Shown: positions 33,775 to 42,877, counted from the first letter of the stretch. The stretch is 64,000 bases of DNA from Streptomyces roseolilacinus (GCF_014649335.1 NZ_BMSV01000002.1:372001-436000), one strand, 5' to 3'. Program-made: numbers and translations. Notes: generated from the sequence alone by a model not told the origin.

Positions 33775-34518
33775 ATGAAGCGCAATCTCGTCATCGCCAC
33801 GCTGGCGGCGGCCACCCTGGTCGGCGGCGGTGCGTACACGGCCGTGGCGGCGGTCTCCGGCGACGCGACCCCGTCGCTGCGGACGGCGGCGGAGGTGGTG
33901 GGGGACGGGGACGACGCCGGTGACCGGGACGGCGCCGACGACCGCGACGGCCGTGACGACGACCGGGCGGCCCCGGCGGGCTCGGTCACGGCCGCCCAGG
34001 CGATCGCCGCCGCGCTGAAGTCCGCCCCGGGCGTGGTGGCGTCGGCCGAACTGGACGACGACGCCACCCACTGGGAGGTCGAGGTCCTGGGCAAGGACGA
34101 CCGGACGCGCGAGCTGCGGGTGGACGTCTCGAAGGCGACCGTGACCGCCGGGGACGACCGGGGCGCCGACGACGGCACGGACGACGACGGCCGTACGGGC
34201 GGCGACGGTACGGACGAGGACCGGTCGGAGCGCGCCGCGTTGCGCGCGGCCGGGGTGAACGCCGCGCAGGCGACGGCCGAGGCGCTCAGGTCCCACGCCG
34301 GTGCCACGGTGACCTCGGTCGACTTCGACGACGACGGCGGGTGGGAGGTGGAACTGCGGCGCGCGGACGGGTCGGAGACCGAGACGACGGTCGACGCCGG
34401 GGCGCCGGGGGCGTCCGGGTCGACACGTACCCCCGCGACCACGGACGACGCCGCGAACGGCGACGCGGACGACGCGGACGACGACGCGCACGAAGCGAAC
34501 GCCGACGCGAACGGCTGA
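33775..34518 (+). CDS. Secreted PepSY-domain protein, highly acidic (247 aa)
   Basis: ATG 33775 follows GGAGGAA. A signal peptide (NLVIATLAAATLVGGGAYTAVAA) leads into an Asp-rich linker, then two PepSY units at residues about 65-115 and 155-210, with VTAAQAIAAALKSAPG and HWEVEVLGKDD in the first and NAAQATAEALRSHAG with WEVELRRADG in the second. The tail is again Asp-rich. PepSY domains are linked to protease inhibition and to envelope sensing. The gene is divergent from a two-component system and shares its TTCAGG repeats, so it is likely both output and possible modulator of the kinase. The very high Asp content suggests cation binding. Confidence 0.85.
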   Translation: MKRNLVIATLAAATLVGGGAYTAVAAVSGDATPSLRTAAEVVGDGDDAGDRDGADDRDGRDDDRAAPAGSVTAAQAIAAALKSAPGVVASAELDDDATHWEVEVLGKDDRTRELRVDVSKATVTAGDDRGADDGTDDDGRTGGDGTDEDRSERAALRAAGVNAAQATAEALRSHAGATVTSVDFDDDGGWEVELRRADGSETETTVDAGAPGASGSTRTPATTDDAANGDADDADDDAHEANADANG

Positions 34519-34667
34519 CCGGCGCGCGCGGGGCCTTCACTCCCGGGTCCGCGGGGCGGGACGGGCCCGCCCCGCCCGGAGCGGTGCGCGGAGGCTTGGC
34601 GGCTCCCCGGCCGGGGCCGGGCCCGCCCCCTGGGTGCCGCTGCTCCCGGGGGAACGGGCCGCCCGCC

Positions 34668-36086
34668 TCACCGCCCCGGCGGTGAGGCGGGGTGGAGGCC
34701 GTCCTCCCTCGGCCGGGACGCGTAGGCCACCGGGAACAGGAGCAGCCCGCAGGCGGCGACCAGGAACCAGCCGGGGCGGGTCGCGTGGGCGAGCGCCGCC
34801 GGGCCGCTCCCCGCCACCAGGCCGCCGGCGAGGGCGACGCCGAGCGCGGAGCCGCACTGGCGCGCGGTGGACGTGATCGCTCCGGCCACGCCGGCGCGGG
34901 CCGGGGGCAGTCCGCTCACCGCGGTGTTGGTGATCGGGGCGTTGGCGAAACCGAACCCGATGCCGATCAGCAGGTACGCCGGCAGGAGCAGCAGCACGCT
35001 CGTGTCCTGGTCGAGCCGTACCAGGCAGAGGCCGCCCGCCGTGAGGAAGCCACCGGCCAGGAGGAGCGGCAGCCGCGGGCCGGTACGCCCCACCAGGCGG
35101 CCGGACCAGGGCGCGCAGACGGTCGCTCCGACGGCCATGGGCAGGGTCGCCATCCCGGTGGCCAGCGGTGTCCACCCCCGGGCGTGCTGCAGGTAGAAGG
35201 TGTGGAGCAGCAGCGTGACGTTCAGCGCGACGAAGACCGCCACGGCGCCCAGGACCGCGCCGCTGAACGCCGGCCGGCGGAAGAGGCGCAGGTCCACCAG
35301 CGGTTCGCGGCGGCGGGACTCGACCCGCACGAACCCGGCCGCCGCCACGACCACGGCCGCGTACGCGACGAGCGCCGGGGGCGACGTCCAGCCGAGGTGC
35401 GGGCCCTCGATGAGCACGCCCACCGAGGCCGCGACCACCACGGCCAGGAGGACCTGCCCCGGCAGGTCGAGCCGCGCCGCCCGCCGTGCCCGGGACTCCG
35501 GCACGAACACCGCGCTGAGCACGAGGGCCACCGCGATGACCGGCACGTTGATCCAGAACAGCGACCGCCAGCCGAGTCCGGCGACGAGGGCGCCGCCCGC
35601 GACGGGGCCGACGGCCATGCTCAGCCCGAAGACCGACGCCCAGACACCGATCGCCTGGGCCCGCTCCTTCGGGTCGGGCATCGCGTTCACCACGATCGCG
35701 AGGGCCACGGGGCTGAGCATCGAGGCGCCGACCCCCTGGGCGGCGCGGGCCGCGACGAGCATCCCCACCGAAGGGGCCACCGCGCAGGCCAGCGAGGCCA
35801 CACCGAACACGACCAGCCCGAACTGGAACACCCGCCGGCGCCCCCACCGGTCCGCGAGCGCCCCGGAGGTGATCAGGAGGGTGGCCAGGACGAGGGTGTA
35901 GGCGTCCACGGTCCACTCGAGCTCGCGGGTCCCGGCCCCCAGGCCGCTCCCGATCGCCGGCAGGCCGACGTTGACGATGGTGGTGTCCAAGCCCACCAGG
36001 AACATGCTCAGGCAGCAGACGGCCAGCACCGTCCAGCGCCCGCGCGCGCTGAGAGGGGGTGGAGCGGAGTGAGTCGTTGCGGTCAC
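34668..36086 (-). CDS. MFS multidrug transporter, DHA2 (14-TM) type (472 aa)
   Basis: Motif D1-like LDTTIVNVGLPAIG in helix 1, motif A ADRWGRRRVFQ between helices 2 and 3, and fourteen hydrophobic segments place it with EmrB/QacA-like drug:H+ antiporters. GTG 36086 follows GAGG by seven bases. It is divergent from an XRE-cupin regulator, 97 bases away, with a perfect inverted repeat between them. The substrate is unknown; the set looks like an inducible resistance pair. Confidence 0.9.
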   Translation of the reverse strand: MTATTHSAPPPLSARGRWTVLAVCCLSMFLVGLDTTIVNVGLPAIGSGLGAGTRELEWTVDAYTLVLATLLITSGALADRWGRRRVFQFGLVVFGVASLACAVAPSVGMLVAARAAQGVGASMLSPVALAIVVNAMPDPKERAQAIGVWASVFGLSMAVGPVAGGALVAGLGWRSLFWINVPVIAVALVLSAVFVPESRARRAARLDLPGQVLLAVVVAASVGVLIEGPHLGWTSPPALVAYAAVVVAAAGFVRVESRRREPLVDLRLFRRPAFSGAVLGAVAVFVALNVTLLLHTFYLQHARGWTPLATGMATLPMAVGATVCAPWSGRLVGRTGPRLPLLLAGGFLTAGGLCLVRLDQDTSVLLLLPAYLLIGIGFGFANAPITNTAVSGLPPARAGVAGAITSTARQCGSALGVALAGGLVAGSGPAALAHATRPGWFLVAACGLLLFPVAYASRPREDGLHPASPPGR

Positions 36087-36157
36087 GGCCTACCTCGTAC
36101 GTCGGGAAGTGGGTGCCCGGCCATGCTCGGACCGGAGGGTGGCTGTCCCTCACGGTT

Positions 36158-36174
36158 TTTGCGGAGACCGCAAA
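36158..36174. promoter_or_regulatory. Operator between MFS and XRE-cupin genes
   Basis: TTTGCGG-AGA-CCGCAAA is a perfect 7-3-7 inverted repeat ending nine bases before the regulator ATG. It is probably the binding site of the XRE-cupin repressor. Confidence 0.7.
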
Positions 36175-36183
36175 CTGGACGCC

Positions 36184-36810
36184 ATGGACGCGGAGACCGA
36201 ACGGATACTTGACGGCATCGGGCCACGGCTGCGCGCGTTGCGCGGGGACCGGGGGCTCACCCTGGAGGCGCTCGCGGCGGTGACCGGGATCTCGGTGAGC
36301 ACGCTGTCCCGTCTGGAGACGGGCAGGCGGCGCCCGACCCTGGACCTGCTCATCCCGCTCGCGCGCGCCCACCGCGTCGCGCTCGACCACCTGGTCGCCG
36401 CGCCGGCCACCGGTGACCCCCGGGTGCACCTGCGGCCCTTCCGCAAGGGGCGCAGCGGCGTGGTCGTGCCCCTGACGCAGTACCCGGGCAGGGTGCAGGT
36501 GTTCAAGCAGGTGCTGGCGCCCCGCGAGCCGAAGCTGGTGACCCACGACGGCCACGCGTGGCTCTACGTCCTCGCGGGTCGGCTGCGCCTGGTCCTGGGG
36601 GAGGACGAACTCACCCTCCGGCCGGGGGAGGCGGCCGAGTTCGACGCCAGGGAACCGCACTGGTTCGGCCCGGCGGACGCGGGCGTGGTGGAGATCCTGC
36701 ACCTGTTCGGGCCGCGGGGCGACCAGGCCGTCGTCCGCGCGCGCCCGTCCGCGACCGATGCCGGTGCCGATGCTGGTCCCGCTCCCGGGTCTGATCCGGC
36801 GGGGTCGTGA
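36184..36810 (+). CDS. XRE-family regulator with cupin domain (208 aa)
   Basis: Residues about 10-65 form the helix-turn-helix (LTLEALAAVTGISVSTLSRLE), and residues about 95-185 the cupin_2 fold, with THDGHAWLYVLAGRLRLVLG and LRPGEAAEFDAREPHWFG. Such proteins sense small molecules through the cupin and control a neighbouring exporter or enzyme. ATG 36184 is chosen since it precedes the conserved start and directly follows the operator. It is divergent from the 14-TM MFS gene and probably represses it. The C-terminus ends in a low-complexity Ala/Pro/Asp tail. Confidence 0.9.
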   Translation: MDAETERILDGIGPRLRALRGDRGLTLEALAAVTGISVSTLSRLETGRRRPTLDLLIPLARAHRVALDHLVAAPATGDPRVHLRPFRKGRSGVVVPLTQYPGRVQVFKQVLAPREPKLVTHDGHAWLYVLAGRLRLVLGEDELTLRPGEAAEFDAREPHWFGPADAGVVEILHLFGPRGDQAVVRARPSATDAGADAGPAPGSDPAGS

Positions 36811-36958
36811 CGCCCCTGCCGCCGGCCGCCCCCTGACGGACGCGCTCCCGCCCGGGGGCCCCGGGCGAGGGCGCTCCGCCCGCCTCCCCGCTCCCGCGCC
36901 GGCCGTGCGCACGGGGCCACGGGTCGGTACCGGGTTTCCCGCGGGCTCCTTGCCGAGC

Positions 36959-36975
36959 CTATCGAATTTCGATAG
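36959..36975 (+). promoter_or_regulatory. Operator before the DUF2975/XRE pair
   Basis: CTATCGAATTTCGATAG is a perfect 17-bp inverted repeat in AT-rich DNA, 32 bases before the DUF2975 ATG; TCGATCG follows at 36990. The co-transcribed XRE protein is the likely ligand. Confidence 0.65.
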
Positions 36976-37007
36976 ATTCCCATCGTTGTTCGATCGAAGG
37001 GGAGAAG

Positions 37008-37505
37008 ATGGGAAACCTGCCAGTGCTGGCGCTGCGTGCCGTGCTCGTGGCGCTGCTCGCCGGGTCGGTGTTCGTCCAGGCGGTGATGGTGCCGCTGCTG
37101 GCCGTCGACCTGGAGGAGGCCGGCGGGGACCTGGGGCACCTGCGGGTCCCGTTCGTGGTGATCACGCTCCTGGGGATCGTGGCGGCCCAGGTCGTCCTGG
37201 TCTGCGTGTGGCGGCTGGTGACGATGGTGCGGCGCGGGACCGTGTTCTCCCACGCGGCCTTCCGGTACGTGCACATCGTGATCGGCGCGATGGTGGCGGC
37301 CGCCCTCCTGGTGTTCACGCTGGGGGTCGTCCTGGCGCCGGGCGAGGCCGTCGCCCCGGGCGTGGTCCTGCTCGTCGGCGGGGTGGGCGTGGCCGTCCTG
37401 GGGGTCGCGCTCGTCGTGCTGGTGCTGCGGATGCTGCTCGCCCAGGCCGTCGCGCGCGACGCCGAGGCGGCGCGGATGCAGGCCGAGCTGGACGAGGTGA
37501 TCTGA
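37008..37505 (+). CDS. DUF2975 membrane protein (165 aa)
   Basis: Four hydrophobic segments (about residues 8-33, 50-70, 88-108, 118-142) and the overall layout match DUF2975 proteins, small inner-membrane proteins often encoded with a Cro/C1-type regulator, as here. ATG 37008 follows GGGGAGAAG. The gene overlaps the regulator by one base (TGATG), so the pair is co-translated. The role of DUF2975 is unknown; the pair resembles membrane-protein/regulator modules linked to growth-phase or envelope responses in Firmicutes and actinomycetes. Confidence 0.85.
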   Translation: MGNLPVLALRAVLVALLAGSVFVQAVMVPLLAVDLEEAGGDLGHLRVPFVVITLLGIVAAQVVLVCVWRLVTMVRRGTVFSHAAFRYVHIVIGAMVAAALLVFTLGVVLAPGEAVAPGVVLLVGGVGVAVLGVALVVLVLRMLLAQAVARDAEAARMQAELDEVI

Positions 37506-37726
37506 TGCCGATCGCCGTCGACATCGACGTGATGCTGGCCAGGCGGAAGATGTCCGTGGGGGAACTCGCGGAGCGCGTCGGCATCACGCCCGCCAACCTG
37601 GCGGTGCTCAAGAACGGCCGGGCCAAGGCGGTGCGCTTCGCGACGCTCGCCGCGCTCTGCGAGGCGCTCGACTGCCAGCCGGGGGACCTGCTGCGCTGGG
37701 AGGCCGAGGACGCCGTCGAGGGCTGA
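37505..37726 (+). CDS. Small Cro/C1-type regulator (YozG-like, 73 aa)
   Basis: This protein is a single helix-turn-helix: DVMLARRKMSVGELAERVGI, then TPANLAVLKNGRAKAVRF as recognition helix, and LCEALDCQPGDLLRWE at the end. It is co-translated with the DUF2975 gene. The inverted repeat at 36959-36975 is the likely operator, giving autoregulation. Confidence 0.9.
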   Translation: MPIAVDIDVMLARRKMSVGELAERVGITPANLAVLKNGRAKAVRFATLAALCEALDCQPGDLLRWEAEDAVEG

Positions 37727-37990
37727 CGCCGGCCGTCCGCCGGCCGTCCGCGGGGCACCGGCCGGCACGCCCGCGCCGACGGTCCGGACCCCACCCGCGC
37801 GGCCCGTGCGAGACGGCCCGCGCGGACGGCCGGGGCCCGCTTCCCGGCGGTGACCGCACACAGCGGCGGCCGCGCACCGGGGTGACCGCGCCCGGCCGTG
37901 GCCGCGCACGGGGGGCGCCGGCCGGCCCCCGTGCGGGAACCGGCCGGCGCCATGGGTCACGGGCGCGGTGTCCTCGCGCCCGTCCGCCTG

Positions 37991-38455
37991 TCAGTGGACG
38001 TGGTAGCGCCCCTGGGCGTGGACCTTCACCAGGGTGGTCTTCCCGGCGATGAGCTGCACGTGGTGCACCCGTCCCGTCCCGTTGCGCCACACCGTGGCGG
38101 TGTTCGCGCCCGGGTTCAGCCAGCCGGTGCACCCGAAGTCGATGCCGCCACCGAACGGCTCGACGCAGAAGCGCACCTGCTTGCCGCCGGAGGAGACCAG
38201 GTCCACGTCGACCCGCTGTCCCGGGTTGACGGTGAGCTTGCCCGAGCAGCCGGTGTAGACCGTGTTCCCGCTGATGAGGCAGTCGAGCGGGTAGGACGCC
38301 GCCTGGGCCGGGGCGGCGGAGGCGAAGCCGCCCGCCACCACCAGGGCGGTGAGCGCCGACAGCAGCCCCTTGCGCAGCCGTACCGCCGGCCGGGCGCGGT
38401 CACCCGCGGCGGGGGCGCGGTGTGCGGAGCCGGATGACGTCGTGTTCGTGTTCAT
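37991..38455 (-). CDS. Small secreted protein (154 aa)
   Basis: ATG 38455 follows GGAGGAAGAGG. A long basic N-region and LLSALTALVVAGGFASAAPAQAA form a signal peptide ending near Ala53, leaving about 100 residues. The mature part has four Cys (DCLISG, TGCSGKL, FCVEPF, FGCTGW), probably two disulfides, and a repeated hydrophobic beta pattern. I do not recognise the family. It is a single-gene unit, convergent with the DUF2975/XRE pair. Confidence 0.75.
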   Translation of the reverse strand: MNTNTTSSGSAHRAPAAGDRARPAVRLRKGLLSALTALVVAGGFASAAPAQAASYPLDCLISGNTVYTGCSGKLTVNPGQRVDVDLVSSGGKQVRFCVEPFGGGIDFGCTGWLNPGANTATVWRNGTGRVHHVQLIAGKTTLVKVHAQGRYHVH

Positions 38456-38974
38456 TCCTCTTCCTCCAGGTTCTCCGGGTCGGCCCACTGGCGTCCGTAC
38501 GCGGTCGCAGTGGGTACGGCGGGTACGTGCGTGCCCCGGGGCGGGGCCGCCGTGTCGCCGCGTGTGCTGACGTCCGTGCCGGCGCCGGAGGTGATCGGGC
38601 TCCGACGGCCGCGCGGGGCCTCCCCTCGTACGGGGAGGCCGGTGGACGGACGAACCGCCGTGAGGGCGCCGGGCCCGTCGGGACCGGCCGCCGCAGCGGT
38701 GATCACCATGTGAGCAGGCCGCCGGAGCACCGGCAAGCGAGTCCCGCACGCTTCCCGCAGGTCGGGATCCCGGAGCCGCTGACCTGCGGGGACGCTTCCG
38801 TCCCGGGACGGAAGCACACCGGGGGACAGCCGGTGGCGGCCCCGTGCCGCGGCGCTGCCGCCGCGAGGCGTCACCGTCGGCGGACCCGGTGGGGAACGGC
38901 GGGAGGGACCCCGGAGGAACGACGGACCGGGCGGGCCCCCGCACGGGGACCCGCCCGGCAGGAGGCGGCCGGAC
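38456..38974. other. Spacer between secreted-protein and deiminase genes
   Basis: These 519 bases hold the promoter of the small secreted protein and the 3' end signals of the deiminase gene (hairpins at about 38927-38960 and 38794-38815). A frame at 38452-38709 is open but has no ribosome binding site or recognisable sequence. Confidence 0.45.
38794..38815 (-). terminator. 22-bp perfect palindrome downstream of the deiminase gene
   Basis: GCTTCCGTCCC and its exact complement are joined without a loop. It lies 160 bases beyond the deiminase stop on the minus strand and may be a secondary terminator or a protein-binding site. Confidence 0.45.
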
Positions 38975-40900
38975 CTACCGCTGCCACCAGGCGGCGGAGG
39001 CGTCGCGCAGGGTGTTGGTGCCGCAGTGCACCTCACCCATGCCGAGGTGGTACGTCGCCCAGTCGTCGATGTACGAGACCTTCAGTCCGGCGCGGACGTA
39101 CGCGGCGGTGACGGCGGCGGTGAAGACGTCCTCGCCCCCGATGACCGGCCCCCACTGCTTCGGGGCCAGGTAGCGGTCCTGGCCCAGCAGCACGCCGTTG
39201 ACCGCGCCGGGCACGTACGCGCTCGTCATCACGGCCTGCCCCGGTCCCGTCGCGCGCCCGCCCTCGCGCGCGAGCCGCTTCTGCTGCCCGTACTCGCTGA
39301 CCGACTCCGGCACGTTCCCCGCGCCCAGGCGCGTCAGCCGCGGCACGCGGTCACCGCGCTCGCCGTGCTCCGTGCCGCGGGTGTACAGCGCGGGGACGCG
39401 GACGACCTCGGCGTCCGTCACCCCCGTCTCGCGCTTGAGGACCTCCAGGTTGGCCCTGATGCGCTGCGCGGCCATCGTGTTGTCGGCCACCAGCCACTTA
39501 GAGGCGAGCGCCTGGTCGATGGTCTCCCGGGGCGCGGGCAGGTCCTTGGCGCCGGGCACGGAGAACATCCGCGTCCCGCCGTGCCCCGCCTTCTGCGCGT
39601 CCCGCAGCAGCCGCAGCCCCGCCTCCGGGTCGGCGACGCCGATCCTCCAGCCGCGCGGCGTGCCCGGCGCGGGCAGGAACTGCACGAACTCGTCGACGTG
39701 CCCCACGTGCAGCCAGGACGTGTCCAGGAGCAGCGGGTCCTGGAAGCCCTGGGCCTGCAGCAGCGTGCGCATCGCGCGCGCGGGCTTGGACCCGTCGTCC
39801 TTGCGCTCGCCCATGATGATGCGCCCGGCGGGGAAGGAACGCCCGGCGTGGGTGTACGGGGGGATGGTCTCCAGGTTGCCCATCGAGTTGAGGGTCCACT
39901 CCTCCGACTCGCGGACCCCCGAGACCTGGACCACGCCGATGCCCTTGCCGCGCAGCCTCTCGAACAGCTCCCGGCCGGACTCCCGGTCCGGCTGCGCCGA
40001 GCGCAGCATCACGCGGATCACCTGGCGGTGGCCGCCGGGGCCGGTCATGCTCACGTACCCGGGCTCGACGAAGTCCTGCGCCCAGATGTCCTGGTACCGG
40101 TCGAAGGTGAACAGCGGGGCGGTCACGCCGGCGGCCCTGGCCTCCGCCTCCAGCCCCCGTACGAACGCCTGCTGCCGGCGGGCGAAGTCGTCCGTGCCCG
40201 CGACCTTGGTGACGAGCATCTGCCGGGCGGACTGGAGGTGGTGGTGCGTGAGCAGCGGGGCCGCGCGGAGCGTGACGTCGTCCGAGGTGGTCCGGCCACC
40301 GGAGGTGACGGTGAGGCGCAGGACGGACCGGCCGCCCCAGAGGGCCGGGTCGCGTACGACGTCGGTGACCTCCACGCCGAACTCCGCACCGGCCCTGAGC
40401 TCCGCCGCCGTCAGGCGGGTGGTGGCGTTGACCCACGCCCATCCGCCGGCGCGCCTGACGAACACCCGGGTGTTCTTGGCGCCGCCGACGACCCGCAGCG
40501 TGCCGACGGCCGAGGAGGGCAGGCCCTTCATCGGCACGGAACGCACGCGGGCCAGGTCGGCGGCGTCGGGAGTGCCGTTCACCTGGGTGTCGGAGGCGTC
40601 GTTGCAGGCGGCGAGCCGCGCGTCCGGCAGCGGCCTGCCTCTCGGGTCCGTCGTCGGGCACCGCTTCGTGTCGTCGTCGACGTTGGGCAGGACGACCGCG
40701 CCGCGGGCCGGGGTCCAGGTGTCCTCTCCCGCGTCGTCCGTCGCCCCGGCGACGTCCACCCGTCCGTCCCGGTCCACGTCCGCCCGCAGGTCCGCCCGGG
40801 GCGGTGGTTCGGCGGCGAGAGCCGGTGTGGTCGGCGCGAGGATGGCCGAGATGACGGACAGGGCGAGTGTCGCGCGCCGTATGTGGCTCGTCGTGCGCAC
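38975..40900 (-). CDS. Secreted protein-arginine deiminase family protein (641 aa)
   Basis: This is a bacterial relative of animal PAD enzymes, which convert peptidyl-arginine to citrulline. GTG 40900 opens a signal peptide (LALSVISAILAPTTPALAA). A calcium-loop-like stretch, DVDRDGRVDVAG, follows. The catalytic set of PAD4 (Asp350, His471, Asp473, Cys645) is matched by Asp276 in QDFVEPGYV, His401 and Asp403 in GHVDEF, and Cys626 in GEVHCGTN. Length and order fit a complete middle and C-terminal PAD domain. The protein should act outside the cell on Arg residues of proteins or peptides, probably with Ca2+. It is a monocistronic gene. Confidence 0.9.
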   Translation of the reverse strand: MRTTSHIRRATLALSVISAILAPTTPALAAEPPPRADLRADVDRDGRVDVAGATDDAGEDTWTPARGAVVLPNVDDDTKRCPTTDPRGRPLPDARLAACNDASDTQVNGTPDAADLARVRSVPMKGLPSSAVGTLRVVGGAKNTRVFVRRAGGWAWVNATTRLTAAELRAGAEFGVEVTDVVRDPALWGGRSVLRLTVTSGGRTTSDDVTLRAAPLLTHHHLQSARQMLVTKVAGTDDFARRQQAFVRGLEAEARAAGVTAPLFTFDRYQDIWAQDFVEPGYVSMTGPGGHRQVIRVMLRSAQPDRESGRELFERLRGKGIGVVQVSGVRESEEWTLNSMGNLETIPPYTHAGRSFPAGRIIMGERKDDGSKPARAMRTLLQAQGFQDPLLLDTSWLHVGHVDEFVQFLPAPGTPRGWRIGVADPEAGLRLLRDAQKAGHGGTRMFSVPGAKDLPAPRETIDQALASKWLVADNTMAAQRIRANLEVLKRETGVTDAEVVRVPALYTRGTEHGERGDRVPRLTRLGAGNVPESVSEYGQQKRLAREGGRATGPGQAVMTSAYVPGAVNGVLLGQDRYLAPKQWGPVIGGEDVFTAAVTAAYVRAGLKVSYIDDWATYHLGMGEVHCGTNTLRDASAAWWQR

Positions 40901-41000
40901 CGTGTGTCCCTTCGTGAGAGCCGGTGTTCCGAGCCGGTAGAGGGCTTCTGGGGCGCATGCGTTGCGTGGGGCGCGGGATGATCCGCGATTCGGCCGGATC

Positions 41001-41450
41001 TCATCCGGGGAAGCGGACCGGCGCCACCCCGTCGGGGCCACCGCCGTTTCGGCAGCCGTCGCAGATCCCGGTGAGTTCGAGGGTGTGCTCGACCTCCGTG
41101 AAGCCCGTCGACCGTACGACGGCGGCGACCCACTCCTCGACGACGCCCGTGTCGAGGGGCTCGTCGCGGCGGCAGCGGCGGCATATGAGGTAGTGGCGGT
41201 GCTCGGCCTCGGGGCGGCACCGGTAGAGCTTCTCCCCCACGGTGTCGCGTACGACGTCGGCGCGGCCGGCGCGCTCCAGGTCCTGCAGCGCGCGGTACAC
41301 GGTGGTGAGGCCGACGCGGTTGCCCGACCGGCCCATCACCTCGTGGAGTTCCTGGGCGGAGACGAACTCGGCGTGGTCGACCAGCGCCTGCGCCACCGCG
41401 GCGCGCTGACGGGTCGTGCGCCTGTTCGTCTCGGTTGCTGTGACGGCCAC
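41001..41450 (-). CDS. Fur-family regulator, Zur-like (149 aa)
   Basis: The winged helix-turn-helix (residues about 12-85: TRQRAAVAQALVDHAEFVSAQ, TVYRALQDLERAG) is followed by a metal-binding dimerisation domain with EHRHYLICRRCRRD and the second Cys pair in GICDGC, which together make the structural Zn site. The sequence is closer to Zur than to Fur or PerR in my reading. It lies downstream of the left operon behind a terminator, so it has its own promoter from GTG 41450. The Zur-box-like sites at 46318 and 46823 are its likely targets, unless the housekeeping Zur acts there. Whether it senses zinc or another metal is inference. Confidence 0.88.
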   Translation of the reverse strand: MAVTATETNRRTTRQRAAVAQALVDHAEFVSAQELHEVMGRSGNRVGLTTVYRALQDLERAGRADVVRDTVGEKLYRCRPEAEHRHYLICRRCRRDEPLDTGVVEEWVAAVVRSTGFTEVEHTLELTGICDGCRNGGGPDGVAPVRFPG

Positions 41451-41531
41451 GATTGCCCCCCTGCCGGACGCTGTTCCTGTCCACGGGGCCCGGGGTCGGG
41501 GAAAGCACGCGGGGACCCCGGGCCGTGAAGG

Positions 41532-41564
41532 CCACCGGGTGCTGTGCGCGACAGCACCCGGTGG
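41532..41564 (-). terminator. Terminator of the left metallophore operon
   Basis: CCACCGGGTGCTGT and its exact complement form a 14-base stem with a five-base loop, just after the MFS stop and before the Fur-family gene. Confidence 0.75.
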
Positions 41565-41572
41565 GCGCCCGC

Positions 41573-42877
41573 TCAGGTTCCGGAGGGAACCGGGGAGCGG
41601 GCGACTACACGGGCGAGGACCAGTGCCACGAGGGTCAGCCCGCCGAGGACCGCCGCCGTGCCCGCGAAGCCCCCGAGGGCCAGGCCCACCCCGCCGAGTC
41701 CGGCGCCGACGAAGACGCCGAAGCTCATCCCGGCGGCGTTGACGCTCAGGGCCGTGCCGCGCAGGGAGCCGCAGCGCCGTACCAGCAGGGTGGTGACGCA
41801 GGCCGCGACCGTCGCGTGCCCGACGCCGACGAGCGCCGTCAGCGGCAGGGCCAGCCAGAGCGAGCGGGTGAGGAAGACGCCCACCAGGGCGGCCATCGCC
41901 ACCACCAGCGCGAACGCCATCAGGCGTTCCGCGGGAATCACGGCCCGTTCGGCGCTCAGCAGCCGGCCCGCGAACAGGTTCCCGAGGAAGAAGGACGTGC
42001 CGCTGAGCGTCCACACCATCGCGAAGGGGCCCGGCGCGAGCCCGAACCGCTCGTCGTAGAACGCGGCGAGATAGGCGAGGTAACCCATGAACGCGGCCGT
42101 GCGCAGCATGGCGACCAGGATCAGCGGCACCACCCCGGGCAGGGCCCCCAGGAGCCGGAACGACTCCAGGTAGCCGGGCCGCCCCGCCCCGCCGGCCTCC
42201 TCCTCTTCCGCGCGGGGCCCGGTCTTCCGGCGGCCCCGCAGGAGGAAGTAGAGGGCGAGCACGGAGCAGAGCGCGGAGATCGCCCACAGGTCGCCCTGCC
42301 AGCCCCACACCAGCGCCGGCAGCGCCACGAGCGGCGCCGCGAGGAGCGCGGTCAGCGACTGGGTGGCCGTGATGAGGGTGGCGGCACGGCCCGCGGCGGC
42401 GTCGTTGTCGAACCGGTCGGCCGCGGCCGCGGTCAGCGCGGGGTTCAGTACGGCCGTGCCGGCGCCGACCAGCAGGCAGAAGGCCGCCAGCAGCAGGAAG
42501 TCGCCGCTCGCGCCCAGTGCCGCCGACACCGCGAGCACGGCCAGGCCGCCCGCGGCCGCCCACTCCCTGCGTACGCGGTCGATCAGCGGTGCCAGCGCGG
42601 TGCCCACCGCGAGGGCCGCCAGGCCGCCGAGGCCGCGCAGCTGGCCCAGCGCCGCGACGCCGCCGCCCGACTCGTCGGCGATGGGGACGAGGAAGGTGCT
42701 GTAGATGGTGAAGGGGACCAGGCCCACGGCGGAGGCCAGCATGAAGGGCCACAGGAGACGGCTCATCCGCAGGTCGCCGGGTACGGCCCCGGTGTCCGGG
42801 CCCGTGTCGTCCGCCGGCCCCGGGCCGCCCTCGGAGGGTTGCGGGGAGGTCACGGGACTCTGGGTGTCGCTGCTCAT
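41573..42877 (-). CDS. MFS exporter of the metallophore-like cluster (434 aa)
   Basis: Twelve hydrophobic segments are visible, with an acidic Gly/Pro-rich N-terminal tail of about 35 residues and the helix pattern RLLWPFMLASAVGLVPFTIY. The start ATG 42877 overlaps the DUF364 stop (ATGA), so the two are co-translated. No motif identifies the cargo. Comparable clusters for staphylopine and EDDS also encode an MFS exporter for the finished metal chelator, so export of the cluster product is the natural guess. Uptake of a precursor is the alternative. Confidence 0.87.
   Translation of the reverse strand: MSSDTQSPVTSPQPSEGGPGPADDTGPDTGAVPGDLRMSRLLWPFMLASAVGLVPFTIYSTFLVPIADESGGGVAALGQLRGLGGLAALAVGTALAPLIDRVRREWAAAGGLAVLAVSAALGASGDFLLLAAFCLLVGAGTAVLNPALTAAAADRFDNDAAAGRAATLITATQSLTALLAAPLVALPALVWGWQGDLWAISALCSVLALYFLLRGRRKTGPRAEEEEAGGAGRPGYLESFRLLGALPGVVPLILVAMLRTAAFMGYLAYLAAFYDERFGLAPGPFAMVWTLSGTSFFLGNLFAGRLLSAERAVIPAERLMAFALVVAMAALVGVFLTRSLWLALPLTALVGVGHATVAACVTTLLVRRCGSLRGTALSVNAAGMSFGVFVGAGLGGVGLALGGFAGTAAVLGGLTLVALVLARVVARSPVPSGT

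Noticed and set aside
38452..38709. 85-codon minus-strand frame whose stop overlaps the ATG of the small secreted protein
   Set aside because: No ribosome binding site precedes it. The C-terminal run of Glu is simply the purine-rich ribosome binding site of the next gene read as codons.
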